Assembly: GCA_900323505.1 (NCBI GenBank)
Contig: OOIN01000042.1
Span: 246,558-310,557 of the forward strand
Direction: 5' to 3'
Length of the DNA: 64,000 bases
DNA from: Ustilago trichophora
Taxonomy: Eukaryota; Basidiomycota; Ustilaginomycetes; Ustilaginales; Ustilaginaceae
Shown: piece after piece, positions 21,035 through 32,447 of the stretch
Position numbering within the stretch: position 1 is the stretch's first letter
Layout of the letters: each line of letters begins with the position of its first letter
Notes under the pieces: model-generated
What the model was told of the DNA's origin: nothing
Seen by the model: the letters and a program-made list of their open reading frames with translations, nothing else
The model's database searches: none
Translations under genes and position numbers: made by a program

Positions 21035-21878
21035 ATGGCTGTCCGTTGCCAGTTTGAAAACTCGTCCGAGATTGGCGTCTTTGCACGCCTCACCAACGCC
21101 TACTGCCTCGTTGCCATCGGTGGCAGTGCCAACTTCTACTCTACCTTCGAGGCCGAACTCGCCGATGTTATCCCCGTCGTCCACTGCTCCATCGCTGGAA
21201 CTCGTCTTGTCGGCCGTCTCACTGTCGGCAACCGTCACGGATTGCTCGTACCAAGCACAACCACCGACCAGGAGCTGCAGCACTTGAGAAACTCGTTGCC
21301 AGAATCCGTCGCCATTCAGCGTGTAGAGGAGCGATTGTCCGCGTTGGGCAATGTCATTGCTTGCAATGGTAAGCTTCTCGCCCTTTCTACTTGATACACT
21401 CTTGAATCTTGATTCACCTTTGCTGACACCTTTTCTCCTCCTCTATGCTGTCGTTGAATCGTGATACCTTGTAGACTACGTCGCATTAGTCCACCCAGAC
21501 CTTGACCGCGAGACGGAAGAGATCATCGCCGATGTGCTCAAGGTCGAAGTCTTCCGTCAAACCGTTGGTGACAATGTCCTCGTCGGCTCCTACTCTGCCA
21601 TCTCTAATCAAGGCGCACTCACCCATCCACGCACCTCGTTGCAAGACCAGGACGAGCTTTCGTCGCTTCTTCAGGTCCCCCTTGTCGCAGGTACCGTCAA
21701 CCGTGGTTCCGACTTGATCGGTGCTGGTTTGGTCGTCAACGACTTTGCCGCCTTCTGCGGTACCGATGCCACCGCCACAGAGATCAGCGTCATTGAGAGC
21801 GTCTTCAGATTGACCGGCCAGCAGGGTGGTGACACTGTCAACGAGCTCAGGGATGCGCTCGTCGACACTTATGCCTAA
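21035..21878 (+). CDS. TIF6: eIF6, 60S ribosome anti-association and biogenesis factor
   Basis: Binds the 60S subunit and blocks 40S joining until released by Efl1 and Sdo1; needed for nucleolar 60S maturation. Two exons, 21035-21368 and 21475-21878, with a GTAAGC donor and a TAG acceptor, give 245 residues, the invariant family length. The sequence starts [20 protein letters not shown] and has the typical internal pseudo-repeats ([40 protein letters not shown]). It continues to [20 protein letters not shown] and ends [10 protein letters not shown]. An in-frame upstream ATG at 20984 exists, but conservation begins at MAVR, which decides the start. Confidence 0.96.
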
Positions 21879-22954
21879 AATGTTTGCTTGGGTTCTCTCT
21901 GTACAAGATACCTCTTTCCCTTCCCCCCCACCCTCACCATTTGCATTACGTCTCCCTTTTGTCTTTGGTCTAGAACGGCATTTTTTCGCCCACCGATAAC
22001 TACAATAGCACACCTTTTTTCATAGCGAATGCTAGAAGGCGAACGTGTTTTGAGTCGTGTATCAAGATGACGAGGCCGACGTGGGTGGAGAACGCAAGCA
22101 TGGGACTGACATTCCGGGAAGTCTGCGCCGTTTCCATCACATCATCTCAATCCACCATCAGACGAGTGGGAACATGTCGCTGGACTACTGTGTTGTATCG
22201 TCAGTTAAAACATGCAGAGTTGGGTCCACAGCACATCCAAAATGAAATGGCTCCATTGACCCTTCTCTCGTTCTGTCTCACACCTCTTCTCTTCTCAAAC
22301 CACTTGCTCCTGCTTTTCAGCTCGAGTGCAATCACTTGACATCACTCTCGAATCGCCATCCTTCGACCCGCCTCAAGATCATCTCTCCAAGTCTTGACGG
22401 ATGTGAGGGTGAATACCCTTTCTTAAATGTCCTTGACTTTTCGCGATGAGCTTTGCTAAAGAGGTAATCATCTCGTAATAAAGTCTGTGTGCTCTGTGAT
22501 ACCAAGCTTGCTCTGATTTGGGCTCAATCTTGCTCGCTTCTCAACGCAATGCTGCTGCTGCTGCTGCAAAGTGGGTGTTGTCACCATCGAATGGATCGGT
22601 GGGACTGCCATTTCGGGTTGACCCTATCACCCGGAAAGCCATTGGTTGGACAAGTGCCGCGCCACTGGACCGGGCGGGAACGACCATTCGCCCACGGGTT
22701 ATCTACTGTGGCTGTCAACATTCTTGCGGACGCCACAGGAGCTTTTTCATCTCCAAGTGTCTCTGCTGGGGCTTTTGACCAAGTGTCCTACAACATTAAA
22801 AAGGGCCTGGTTTGGCTGCCAGAATCCTCACATCCTCACACCACTACCATTTGCCATTGTCTCGTCTTGATTGCACACGCACACACACACACGCACTCAA
22901 ACCCTTTCTGTCTCTCTCTAAGCTGATAAAAACCAGGGCATCTAACTAATCACG
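21879..22954. other. Intergenic, TIF6 to small secreted peptide
   Basis: No supported gene. A (CA)-rich tract (about 22876-22892) and a TTAAAAAG box near 22795 lie upstream of the peptide gene. Confidence 0.5.
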
Positions 22955-23110
22955 ATGAAGTATCACTTCATCATCAGTGCCCTTCTGGCCATGCTTCTGA
23001 TCGTATCCGTCTTCGCCGGCGAGTGTGAAGACCACCTTGACGAATGCTGGACCCGCGGTGAACCTGACCCTCCTAAAGGAGTCAATGCTCTTCCTCACCC
23101 TCACCATTGA
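22955..23110 (+). CDS. Small secreted peptide (51 residues), candidate effector
   Basis: An ORF short enough to be overlooked. It starts MKYHFIISALLAMLLIVSVF, a textbook signal peptide ending AGE. The mature part is only about 29 residues, with two Cys (24 and 31), an acidic start (ECEDHLDEC), a Pro-rich middle and a His-rich end (ALPHPHH). The ATG lies in a favourable context (ATCACGATG). Smut fungi secrete many such peptides, so an effector or pheromone-like role is possible. No family is recognised and expression is untested. Confidence 0.55.
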   Translation: MKYHFIISALLAMLLIVSVFAGECEDHLDECWTRGEPDPPKGVNALPHPHH

Positions 23111-23429
23111 TGAGGAACCTTTCTTTTGGGAGGAGGGGGTTTACCTTTACACAAGTCTTGCCAAACAACCCATTCTTGATCGACGACAAGATTGACTCGC
23201 TCTAACGGTCACCAACACCATTTCCACCCTTTTGCACCTCTCGACTATCATCGCACGCATAATACATAACCCTTGTGGCGATGAAATCACTTCACGTCTT
23301 TGCAGTCTTTCACACAAGGACCAAATCTGAATGTCTTGTATGTGTTGTTCAAGAGAGATGATTTTGACCTTTATCTTTACAATCGCAGATGTGTGTTCGT
23401 GTACTGTGAAATGTTTAAAAAGCGTGGTG
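23111..23429. other. Short intergenic between convergent genes
   Basis: Contains the 3' flanks of the small peptide gene and of convergent GTB1. I see no other feature. Confidence 0.5.
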
Positions 23430-23475
23430 TTAGAGTTCGTCCTTGACCTGGTGCCCTCCATCTTCGCTCTTGACA

Positions 23476-23513
<38 letters not shown>

Positions 23514-25290
23514 AGCAGGAGGGAAGCACACCGCCGGGGTAGCAACCTTGATCGAATAAATGCACTTTTCCGCCTCAAACACGTCCAGCACCTTGTTCTC
23601 CACCCCACACTGCAAATCCACAATCGCGCTCCTCTCTGGACCATTCCAACACTTCTGACCTCTTGCATAGATCTGTTGCAACCAATACCCATCATCCTCC
23701 ATCTTTTTATCTCCGGTCGGGTTGAAATTGGTAAAAGTGCCCAACGAAATTTGGGCGCCTCCGTTGTTGGGAATCTGAGTAGCCCGGCCAAAGAAGCAGT
23801 ATTCGTAGGTGTATTCGCCCATGTCTTTGGAGAAACACTTGTTTTCGAGATGCTTGAATTCAGACTGGCGGCCGTAGCGGGAGGCGAATTCGGAGAGTTT
23901 GTGCTTGCGTGTGGCGAGATCGTTAGATAGGCGGGAGAGGTGATTGGCTGCATCGGTGTGGGCGCGACGGGCAGAGGTGACGTTTTCGGGCTCATCGGTG
24001 GTGGAGGAAGTGGTCGATTTGGGTCGCATGCGTTTGACATCGGTAATGACATTGGCTTTCATGAGGACATCGAGGAGTGTGTCGACCATAGCTTCGAAAT
24101 AGGGGACAACTCCATCGGGAAGATACTCGTGGATGCGGAAGAGCAATCCTCCGTCTGATTCGGATGCAACGCGCTTGTCAGCGGATCCGGCAAGTCCACC
24201 ATCCATAATCTCGAGTGGATCTTCGCCGAGCAAGGCGGAAAGCTTGGTTGCGGGCCAATCTGCTTCGTCGAGGAGCTGGTTGAGCTTAATGTTTTCGCCG
24301 GCGAGTTGGTCAATGTTGTTGTTGTTATTCTCGCCGCCTTCATCCGCATTGCTCGACGAGGAAGGTGGAATACCTCGCCACTCTTTGTATGCCATGACGG
24401 CGCCCTTGACCGCCATATCCTGGTAGTTGGGGTTGTATCCTTTTGCCAGATCGTCCAGCAACAGCGTCAGCGTTTGCAGCTCCGACCTCAGAGCAGCATT
24501 CTTATCCTTCAACGCTCGAATGGCACCTTGATGCTCGTCCAGCTTTTTGTAAAGTGGTGTCTTGATCTTGGCATCGATCGTCGCCTTGTCCTGAGTCTCT
24601 GCCCTTGCCAATTCTTGCTTGAGGCGAGCTTCGTTCTCGGTTGCTACCTGAACCTCGATCTCCAACTTTGTGATTTCGGCCTGGAGCGTCTCCTTGTCCT
24701 TGCGACCGTCTGCGATGTACTTGTCGCGGATCTTGGCGCCTGCACGACGGAGGTTTTCGAGTTCAGTCATGCGCTTGCGATACTCTTTGCCGACTTTGTC
24801 GCATCGATCGGGGCAAGAGACTTTGCCATCGCGTTCGTCGGATCCATCACAGCATTCTGGATCGCAGATTCCATCGTCGACACGGCTAGAGCGGATATAG
24901 GCGGGAATGTGGCCGTTGTTGACGCAGTAGAAGGTGGAGTTGGGGCAAGCAGAGGTGCCTGGTTCGTCCGACCCATCGGGGCAGTCGCAGTAGTCGTCGT
25001 TGACAGCAGAGTAAGCAAGGTCTTTGGAGCCGTCGAGACACTTCCATCTCAATTGACCTGCTGCGTTTTTGATCGGGTGGTATTTGACAGCGTCTATGAG
25101 AATGCAAAGCGTACGTCAGTATATAGATCTGTACCAGCTTGACGAGTAGCAAAGGAAGGACAGACGTACCTGCAGGAGCAACTCCACGTAAAGGTCTGGT
25201 GTGGGAAGAAGACGAAGAAGAAGCAGAAGAGGCAGAAGCCGAGATAGCGCCAGCGGCTAGTGCAGCCACTGCTAGGTTAAGGCGGACCAT
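23430..25290 (-). CDS. GTB1: Glucosidase II beta subunit (ER)
   Basis: Regulatory, lectin-type subunit that holds glucosidase II in the ER and presents mannose for N-glycan glucose trimming. Two exons on the minus strand, 25290-25170 and 25093-23430 (GTACGT donor, CATAG acceptor), encode 594 residues. They show a signal peptide (MVRLNLAVAALAAGAISASA) and the typical start PLRGVAPADAVKY. Two LDL-receptor-A-like Ca-binding repeats follow (DDYCDCPDGSDEPGTSAC; GICDPECCDGSDERDG), then a long coiled coil. Next is an MRH lectin domain (KDMGEYTYEYCFFGRATQIP ... CWNGPERSAIVDLQCG). A polyglutamine run, encoded by the CTG/CAG repeat at 23481-23513, precedes the C-terminal VKDEL, an HDEL/KDEL-type ER-retrieval signal. 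Conservation across the intron decides the model. Confidence 0.95.
23481..23513. repeat. (CTG)11 trinucleotide repeat coding for polyglutamine in GTB1
   Basis: Eleven CTG units on the plus strand, read as CAG codons in GTB1 just before its C-terminal tail. Likely length-polymorphic. Confidence 0.95.
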
Positions 25291-25759
25291 TGTTGGATGA
25301 TGTCTGCGAGATGATATGGTGGTCAAGACAAGAGTAGTGTGGGAATGCTTGGCTCGTGCTTTTTGGATTTCGTCGGTGTGATGTGTGAAATGCGTGTGTT
25401 GGAAGAATCAAAGCGATCAATCGGGCAAGAATCAGACCCCGATGTGACAAGTCGCGTGCGGTGTCACAGAGTGTCTGTCTGTTCGAGGTGGAGAACAACA
25501 CATTTGAGATCAACACCTTGCTCTTCTCTCCTCATCCTCAATCATCATGACCCAGAGCAGCCATGACGACAATAGCATCCACACCAGCACAACCACGCCA
25601 TTCGGCATCTTCATCTACATCCCTTCTCAGCGGCGCAGCGTCACCCGTTCCACAATCTACGTCAAATTCACGTACACGGTAAGCAGCCTTCTCCACACAA
25701 GCACACAAGCACATAAGCATCATGCTGAGTGTACACTGACACGTTGGCACTGTATCGAT
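25291..25759. other. Divergent promoter region GTB1 / dynein light chain
   Basis: Holds an open frame from 25547 that reads in frame into the dynein light chain exon. A 5' exon ending at 25678 (GTAAGC donor) with an ATGAG acceptor at 25768 is formally possible, but the residues it would add show no family resemblance. I treat it as leader sequence. Confidence 0.5.
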
Positions 25760-26664
25760 ATGGATGAGGCGTGTAGGTTTGACGCAGCACAACTTCAGCC
25801 ACATCTCTCGAGCGTACTCACCTCACGCCTACGCAATGCAACATGGGACAAGTCGGATAAGGAAAAGAACCGCTCACTGAGCAGGTCCATAGCTGAGGTT
25901 ATCAAGACCAAGATGCTTGGTAAGTCAACGTGCACATGCAGCAGACAGATACACCCTTTGGATACTGTTGGGATAGTACTGACCGCCTTTGTTTGTGATG
26001 CCTTCCGTTGTGATGCTGCGATGCCGACAGAGATCGAGCCAAGAGGTAGCTAGCAATCCGACAACCGTACCTCACGCGGCAGTTTAAGAATCAACTTGAA
26101 AGCTCACACATGGACGATCCTTCTGTGCGGGGGGATGGAAACAGGCTTCAAATACATAGTCCAAGTACAGCTGGTAGAGAATCTTGGCCAAGGTGGAAGG
26201 TGCGTCTCTTTCTCTCTATACAAATTTTCATCCTGCGGGCGTTGGTTGCTGACTTTTGATGTCCCGTCGCGTGATCCCTCTTTCTCGCTTTCCATGTTGC
26301 CGTTGCTGCCGAAATAGAGGTGAGTCGGATTTCTCACCCATCTGCACATGAAAGACAGAGCTGACATAGCTTGGACCCACCATTCCAACTCGCACAGCCG
26401 ATCTAGCCTGCCATTGGGAGGACACGGATAGCGTCGTTCAAGACATGTATTCCAACGTAAGTCCCACCCTGATCATTCCAGTCCCACCTGACTCGCTCGC
26501 TCATCTGATATCTTGAAATCATAGTCGCTAACCTTTATTTGAAACCCCCCTTGATCGCCGCAATACCTCTATACATAATCCATCTCTGTCTGTTGTGTCA
26601 TGCCTTGGCGATGCCGTAGGACACGCTCATTTGCACCGTGCTATGCTTCGCAATTCGCACATGA
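25760..26664 (+). CDS. DYNLT1: Tctex-1-type dynein light chain
   Basis: Light chain of cytoplasmic dynein that binds the intermediate chain and cargo. Hand-spliced from six exons: 25760-25919, 26031-26045 (15 nt), 26145-26199, 26318-26319 (2 nt), 26398-26456 and 26620-26664. The total is 111 residues, the usual length. The protein reads MDEACRFDAAQLQPHLSSVL, then SIAEVIKTKMLEIEPRGFKY. It continues IVQVQLVENLGQGGRADLAC and HWEDTDSVVQDMYSN, and ends DTLICTVLCFAIRT, matching the Tctex-1 fold with its conserved GFKYIV and final ICTVLCFAI strand. The 2-nt exon AG, bounded by AAATAG and GTGAGT with CTGAC branch sites in both introns, is required to keep the frame at GQGGR|ADLACHW. Confidence 0.9.
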
Positions 26665-26894
26665 ATCTTGCCTTTCCCTCCATATATATTATTTTCCCTA
26701 CTGATCAGGCTGTGATGCGGCTGAGCTGAAAACCAAAGGTGTTTCTCAGCGTGCATGGTACTGTATTGCGCGAGTCTATGAGTCAAAAATACAGTGCGAG
26801 GTGGGAGTGGAGGGTATATGGTGGGACAGCTTTGGAATGAAAGCTGTCTGAGCAGGAGTGTATCGTAGGCGGTGAAAGTGATGCAAAGAGCGCT

Positions 26895-27339
26895 TTAGGC
26901 ATCTTCAAGGTTGCGATCGAGAAAGTCACGCAGCTTCTCTAGAAGATGTGCTTTGACGTGTGGTGGCAGCGTATCTAATCCAGAAGACAAAATTGCAATG
27001 CGTCATCAGTATCGGTAGTGCGACAGAGTTGCTTGGCTTGTCTCTTTTTCTCTTTTTGGAGGCGATAACGTCAAGGTTGTTTTGAGACTGACCTTTGGCA
27101 TGCGGTGTAAGCACGTCGATTAAATCGGGTACACTTAGTACCGGCTGTTGTTTGGCTTTGCTAGTGGCATGTTGTTGGAACTGAGTCTCCCATCCGCATT
27201 CGTCGAGCATACGACGGAGAAGGATTAGGAGTCGTTGCCATTCTCCTGAAGCGACGAGACGCTGGTGAAGGGCGTTGTACAGTTCATCGCCTCCGGATGG
27301 GACATGATCGTTCGTGGTGGAGAGTTCGCCTTCTTCCAT
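26895..27339 (-). CDS. SUS1: Sus1/ENY2, SAGA and TREX-2 subunit
   Basis: Small helical adaptor shared by the SAGA deubiquitinase module and the TREX-2 mRNA-export complex. Two minus-strand exons, 27339-27093 and 26974-26895 (GTCAGT donor, ATTAG acceptor), give 108 residues. The core reads LYNALHQRLVASGEWQRLLI, then LRRMLDECGWETQFQQHA, VPDLIDVLTPHAKDTLPPHV and KAHLLEKLRDFLDRNLEDA. This is the five-helix ENY2 pattern (RLvesGEwerLkelLrerLeecGW...). The longer upstream frame was rejected because similarity begins at MEEGELS. The start is only about 225 bp from that of divergent SFM1. Confidence 0.93.
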
Positions 27340-27564
27340 TGCAAAGAAAGAATGTGGTGGTACCGAGGGTCGAGAGTGGTAGAAGTAGGGTGCAAGGGGG
27401 GACATAGATGGTTCATACGCGGCAAAGAGAATGTGTGAAAACTTCGGAAATCGGATTTGTGGAGCATTCGTTTTAGCGCCTCTTTTTCTTTTTTTATTAA
27501 AATGGTCCACCTTCTTCTCCTCCCTACCACACCAACTACCAATCACCACCATCATATCGCAATC

Positions 27565-28507
27565 ATGACCGTCACCCCACCTCGACCTCAATATGTCATC
27601 GAGCATATGGAAGAAGACGATCCCGATGCTCCCTCCGTCTTTCCCGAATGGGCTTTACTCGAATATCGACACATGCTTCAACTGGTTGGACCAGGATCCA
27701 CGGTTCATTTCACTTCTCTTTCGCACGCCTCTCTGGAATCCCTCCGTTCTCTTCTCTCCACTCCTACATCGGTTCCTCAGGCAACCTTTGAGTTGCACAC
27801 GGCGAGCATCACCACCTTGATGAGTGAACGTGGAGTAACCAAGGACAAAGTGTGCTTGCTCGACCCGAAATCTCCTTTTGCCGTTAGCATCACCGATGCT
27901 GGAAAGTTCTCGAGTGAGACTAAAGACAGCGCTGCAGGAGGACCTTTTGAATTCTTTCTGTATGGAGGAATTTTGGGAGATGATCCACCTAGGGATAGAA
28001 CTTCGTCATTGAGACAGTTGGGTTTCCCGTCACGACATCTCGGAGGCGTTCAAATGACAACAGATACCGCTTTGGGCGTCACCAAACGTTGCGTAGAGGA
28101 CGGATTCCTGCTCCAATTGGACGATACAAAGGAGCAAGAAGAGAAATGGCAGGATAACAAAAAGACGCAAAAGGTACTGGAATGGGTCAATTATCCAGAA
28201 TTGAACTTTGGCAAGGGTGAAAGTGTAAGTTGTACCCCACAATTGGCTAGGATTGCTATGTCATAGATCCCTGATCTCACGAGAAGAGAAAGGCTTTGAA
28301 AAGAAAGAATGTCTTACTGACCCAACTTTTTCCCCACTTTCCTAATCGCATTGAATGAACGCGCGGCTTTCACAGGTCGAAATGCCCTTCAGATACATGG
28401 TAGATGAACAACGTCCAACTCTTTCTAGCGGTGCTAAACAACCTTTGATGCCCGATGGAATGCGCGAGTTGATCAAGAAGGATTTGGGGAGGAGTTTCGA
28501 GTTTTAA
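27565..28507 (+). CDS. SFM1: Sfm1-like SPOUT arginine methyltransferase (DUF431)
   Basis: In yeast Sfm1 methylates ribosomal protein uS3 (Rps3) on arginine using SAM, with a trefoil-knot SPOUT fold. Two exons, 27565-28224 and 28376-28507 (GTAAGT donor, CACAG acceptor), encode 263 residues. Signature stretches are QYVIEHMEEDDPDAPSVFPE, WALLEYRHML, KVCLLDPKSP and the knot region YGGILGDDPPRDRTSSLRQL. These are followed by GGVQMTTDTALGVTKRCVED and VEMPFRYMVDEQRP. The GGILGDxPPRDRT and LGxxQMTTDTA motifs are diagnostic. It is divergently arranged with SUS1. Confidence 0.94.
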
Positions 28508-28696
28508 AATTATCCTCCCCCTTTTTAGAGCCGCCTTTTGTATGTTCTTTTTTTTTGGCTTTAGCTCTGTCTTTAGGTCTCAAAACAAGAATGGATGTTT
28601 GAACGATTCTGCTTGTTTGAAGAGCGAGATAGGGGACACTGTTTGCAAGGTTTCAACGAGCATAATTGTTAAAGAAAGATTGCAAGAGATGTAGAG

Positions 28697-28738
<42 letters not shown>

Positions 28739-30167
28739 CAAGTGTTAACCATGTCAAACTCTTGTATCAAATGTCGATAGCGATGGTACTGGAGCATTAA
28801 GCCATTACGCTTTGCTGTGACAGCTATACAAAGCGTCGACATTGGGATCAGATAGTTCTTGCGTCCAAACCACCACCACCACCACGGGAATCCTTCTGCC
28901 TATACCGCTTTGCTAAAAGACCAAAATCCAAAGGAAAAGAATATCATTCCCTCACTACAGTAGACTTTGTCATTGCCATGCACAACGTCGAAATTGAGAG
29001 AGTCATACACTGAAAGGGGCAAAGAACGGAATCAAAACCTTTCTTCAGAAACCAAAAAAAAAAAAAAAAAGAAAAAAAAAAAAAAGTGGGAAACATATGC
29101 TACAGTCGCGTCCAAAACTGTCCCATAATTTTGTTCTGAGCCGAATATCAATGAGGCTCCACACCAGTCATTTTTACAAATCTAAGCCTCCTCACAAGAA
29201 TGATCACCACCATAATGTCAATATTTTGCTAGCTCATATCAAACACCTGGATGTGATAGATGCTATCCATAGCTACAACTTCCTCACCAACGAAAAAAAT
29301 AGTTTAGTCTTGGTTATTGAATGGGAACAGCATCAAGATAGCCTTAAATTGGGGTCAAAAATTTTGTGAAATTCAACTGCACAGTGCAGTATTGCGAAAA
29401 AACACCCCCCTTCACAAGAATGGAAATCACACTATAATCAATGTTGCAGCTCACTTTCCCCATTCATGGTGTGCGTAGCTGGTATGTATAGCTACAACTT
29501 TCTCACCAACATATAGGCAAGTGTCTGCTGACATTGAGGAGAAAAAGGCAGTATAAGGAAGGGTATCTTCAAATTTTCGAATTGAAATTTCCAGAGACTG
29601 ATAAAGTGCACAAATGCGCAAATTTTGTACTCAGATTTCCAAAAAAAGAGAGCCAATTCTGCTACAGCACAATAACTAAGACTAAACTCTTTTTTCTGTT
29701 GGTGAGTAAGTTGTAGCTATGGATAGCATCTATCACATCCAGGTGTTAGATATGATCTAGTAAAATATTGACATTAAGGTGGTGATCATTCTTGTGTGAT
29801 GTGGTGTTTCAGAGCTAATTGTGTGCTGTGCTGTTGGAAATTTTCAGAATTTGCAACTCAAATTTGGTAAGATACGGGGCAGTATTGGACGCGACTGTAT
29901 TTCTTGGCCAACAAAGGGGAATACAACTCGATAAGCTGGAATGGAGGAAGGCAAAGGGGAAGGGGAATTGTGATACACTGTTGAAAATGCGCTTGCTGAT
30001 ACTACTATTGCTAAAGAGGTTTAAAATAAAAGGTGTACTGTTGAAACATGGTAATACTTTGTCTTGTTCTCGTCTTTGGTTCTTTGTCCTTTATCAAATT
30101 GGGAAGCGACATCTTTGATCAAAATGCGGCTTCCTCATCGTCGTCGTTGTACTGTATCTGGTTGGGT
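28508..30167. other. Intergenic interval containing a Tc1/mariner-type element
   Basis: No coding gene. Contains T38 (28699-28736), long A-tracts (29054-29085) and the non-autonomous element at 29103-29897. Confidence 0.6.
29103..29897. mobile_element. Non-autonomous Tc1/mariner-type element with long inverted repeats
   Basis: The ends CAGTCGCGTCCAA (29103) and TTGGACGCGACTG (to 29897) are inverted copies, and each is flanked by TA (29101-29102, 29898-29899), the Tc1/mariner target duplication. Inside, long inverted segments pair: GATGCTATCCATAGCTACAA near 29260 with TTGTAGCTATGGATAGCATC near 29715, and the AATGATCACCACC / GGTGGTGATCATT pair. A degenerate third copy of the arm lies near 29413-29515. 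There is no transposase frame, so it would depend on an enzyme elsewhere. Confidence 0.85.
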
Positions 30168-31520
30168 TTACTTTTTGATCAAGCTCAAAAATTCCTCCCT
30201 TGTTTTTTGCCTATCTCTAAAGACTCCCAACATACAACTTGTGACGGTTGTTGCTCCTGGTTTCTGTACGCCTCTCATTGCCATACACAAATGTTCACAT
30301 TCCACCACCACGGCTACACCTTGTGGACGTAAAGCTTCATCCAACGCTAAAGCAACCTGTTTTGTCAATCTTTCTTGAACCTGCAATCTCCTTGCAAAAG
30401 TCTCTGCGATTCTGGCCAATTTGCTTAAACCGATGACGAGACGATTTGGAATGTATCCAATATGAATTTTTCCCGTAAAAGGCACCATATGATGTTCGCA
30501 GAGGGAGAAGATCTCGATATCTCGAACAATGACCATTTCATCGTGTTCTTCGTCGAATATCGCATTGGCAATGACGTCGGATAGGCGAACTTCGTAACCT
30601 TTTGTCATCCACAATAGCGCCTTGGCATAACGTTCGGGAGTTTTGACAAGACCCGAACGCGAAGGATCTTCACCGATGCATTCAAGCACGGTTCGGATGG
30701 CCGAGGCAAGGCGAAGTTGATTGGCTTCAGATTGAGCGGGTGTAAATTGAAGACGATTTAAAGTGGACTTGGCAGGCCAGCCAAGACCATTGGGGTCCAT
30801 AACGGGGGTAGCCGTTCCAGAAGGCGCCCAGGCAGAACCGATATAGGTAGGGTTGCCAGTTGGTGTGCCTAGTCCACCTCCACGGGTAGTGGCGAGTGCA
30901 TCCAGATCGGCAGTAATGCGAGTCGACGGTGCACCGTGAGTCGAAGTTGTAGCACAACTAGATCCACCAGCAAGTTGCGAATTGGACCTGGAAAGTAGAG
31001 CAGTAGCAGCAGCCTTCGCATTGGAATGGTGCACAGATGCCGAGGTGGAAGAAGGAGAGATGGAGGTAGAAGACGATGAAGCTTGCACATAAGATGTTGA
31101 AGTTTGCGAAGGGGATCCAGTGCCGAGGTTTAGACTAGAAACGCCGTTGGCGAGTGCCGAAGATTGCTGTCTCGTAGCCGCCTTGAATTTCGCTTCACCT
31201 GCACCTGCACCTGCATCAGTGTTGTTATCGTTATCCTTTTCTTCAGAAGAAACAGGAGGGCTGGGCACATCACCAGGATCCCGTCCACAATCTAGCCCAT
31301 TCCCATCAGGTGCGTATACATCCTCATATGCCACTTGTTTACCACCACCAATCGGATGCGCAGCGGCACTCAATTCGGCAGAAAGACCTTTCAACTCTCC
31401 CGAAGACATGTTTGCTCGTTGAAGGGCCGAGGCGAAGAACGTATCAAAGAAAGCTGCTCCTGAAGAAGAAGAAGGTTCGCCTTGGGCTTGTGAGGTAGAG
31501 TTTGTGTTGTTGTCGGCCAT
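30168..31520 (-). CDS. FOL2: GTP cyclohydrolase I
   Basis: First enzyme of folate/pterin synthesis: GTP to 7,8-dihydroneopterin triphosphate, cytosolic homodecamer. Single exon, 450 residues. The catalytic domain fills about 262-450: [39 protein letters not shown], then the zinc site [11 protein letters not shown] (Cys341, His344). It continues [30 protein letters not shown] and [19 protein letters not shown] (Cys412 completes the zinc set). The first 255 residues are Ser/Thr/Ala-rich, disordered and much longer than in bacterial enzymes. Fungal homologues often carry such extensions, which may be regulatory. Confidence 0.96.
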   Translation of the reverse strand: MADNNTNSTSQAQGEPSSSSGAAFFDTFFASALQRANMSSGELKGLSAELSAAAHPIGGGKQVAYEDVYAPDGNGLDCGRDPGDVPSPPVSSEEKDNDNNTDAGAGAGEAKFKAATRQQSSALANGVSSLNLGTGSPSQTSTSYVQASSSSTSISPSSTSASVHHSNAKAAATALLSRSNSQLAGGSSCATTSTHGAPSTRITADLDALATTRGGGLGTPTGNPTYIGSAWAPSGTATPVMDPNGLGWPAKSTLNRLQFTPAQSEANQLRLASAIRTVLECIGEDPSRSGLVKTPERYAKALLWMTKGYEVRLSDVIANAIFDEEHDEMVIVRDIEIFSLCEHHMVPFTGKIHIGYIPNRLVIGLSKLARIAETFARRLQVQERLTKQVALALDEALRPQGVAVVVECEHLCMAMRGVQKPGATTVTSCMLGVFRDRQKTREEFLSLIKK

Positions 31521-31813
31521 GATGATGATGGATGAGGAGGTACAAGAAGCGAATTTCAGCCAACTGTTCTTTTTTGTCTGTGCGGAGAAAAGAAGAAAAA
31601 CGTCTTAATTTTTGTAAATAATTGGCACGTTTTTCAAGAATTTCGAGTCAACCATTTCCCTTAAATCGGGTAGCAATAGCATCCATCGGGTGACAGAAAG
31701 GGATATGGATTGGTAATCCTCCAACTCGACAACCTTTCATCTTGTTTGATTCTGCCTTTATCATCTACCACATCCTATCCCTAACTCCCAAAAGCGCAAC
31801 GCAAGAAATCAAG

Positions 31814-32447
31814 ATGTTAAACACCTTCACAAGCTCTCTCCGTTTCAGTACAGCTCGCACATTATCCTCTTCAGCAACCAGCTCAACATTGCGACACACA
31901 TCACCACCAGTAGTGCGCAATTTCAGCTTCTCATCAAAACTCTTCAACCAAGCCCAAACACAGACAGAAGGAGAGCAAAAGATTCGTCAAATCCTAACGC
32001 AAAAATTCAAGCCTTCAGTGCTCAAAGTTCAAGATGTTAGCGGTAGGTGATTCAAATTCTTTTCCTTGTTGCCTAGACATTCGATCCTGAATCAGAGACT
32101 GATGGGCTGGCATCAACTCTTTATAATCCGACATGACGAATGCGAATGCGAATGCAAATGTGAATTGTTCCGCGATCTGGTTCTGGATTAGGCGGATGTG
32201 GGAGCTTTTACGCCATCCAACTGTCTTCTCAAGCATTCAAAGGTTTATCTACCGTAAAAGCGCATCGAATGGTCAACCAGGAGCTCAAAGACGTGATCAA
32301 GGATATTCATGGGCTGCAAGTACGTATCTTTTTTTTCTCTCTCTAACTTTTTTCTCCTTCTTGGGGGATATGATGGTGTATATACTGACACTTTTGATTT
32401 GCGTTGAATCGTGGTACTCTTAGCTGAGGACCGTTGCGGAGGAATAA
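31814..32447 (+). CDS. BOL3: Mitochondrial BolA-like protein (Bol3/BOLA3 type)
   Basis: Helps hand Fe-S clusters to mitochondrial target proteins together with Nfu1 and monothiol glutaredoxin. Three exons, 31814-32042, 32192-32319 and 32424-32447 (GTAGGT and GTACGT donors), give 126 residues. A Ser/Thr/Arg-rich presequence (MLNTFTSSLRFSTARTLSSS) suggests mitochondrial import. The BolA domain reads EQKIRQILTQKFKPSVLKVQ, then DVSGGCGSFYAIQLSSQAFK, GLSTVKAHRMVNQELKDVIK and DIHGLQLRTVAEE. The GGCGSxYAI and KxHRMVN motifs match the BOLA3 class. Confidence 0.93.

Noticed and set aside
22489..22926. 145-codon plus-strand frame before the small peptide gene
   Set aside because: No domain, ends in a CA-repeat-derived His/Thr stretch; more likely promoter or leader.
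23942..24352. Short frames on both strands within GTB1
   Set aside because: Shadows of the conserved coiled-coil and MRH-encoding exon.
24306..25142. 278-codon plus-strand frame
   Set aside because: Antisense shadow of GTB1.
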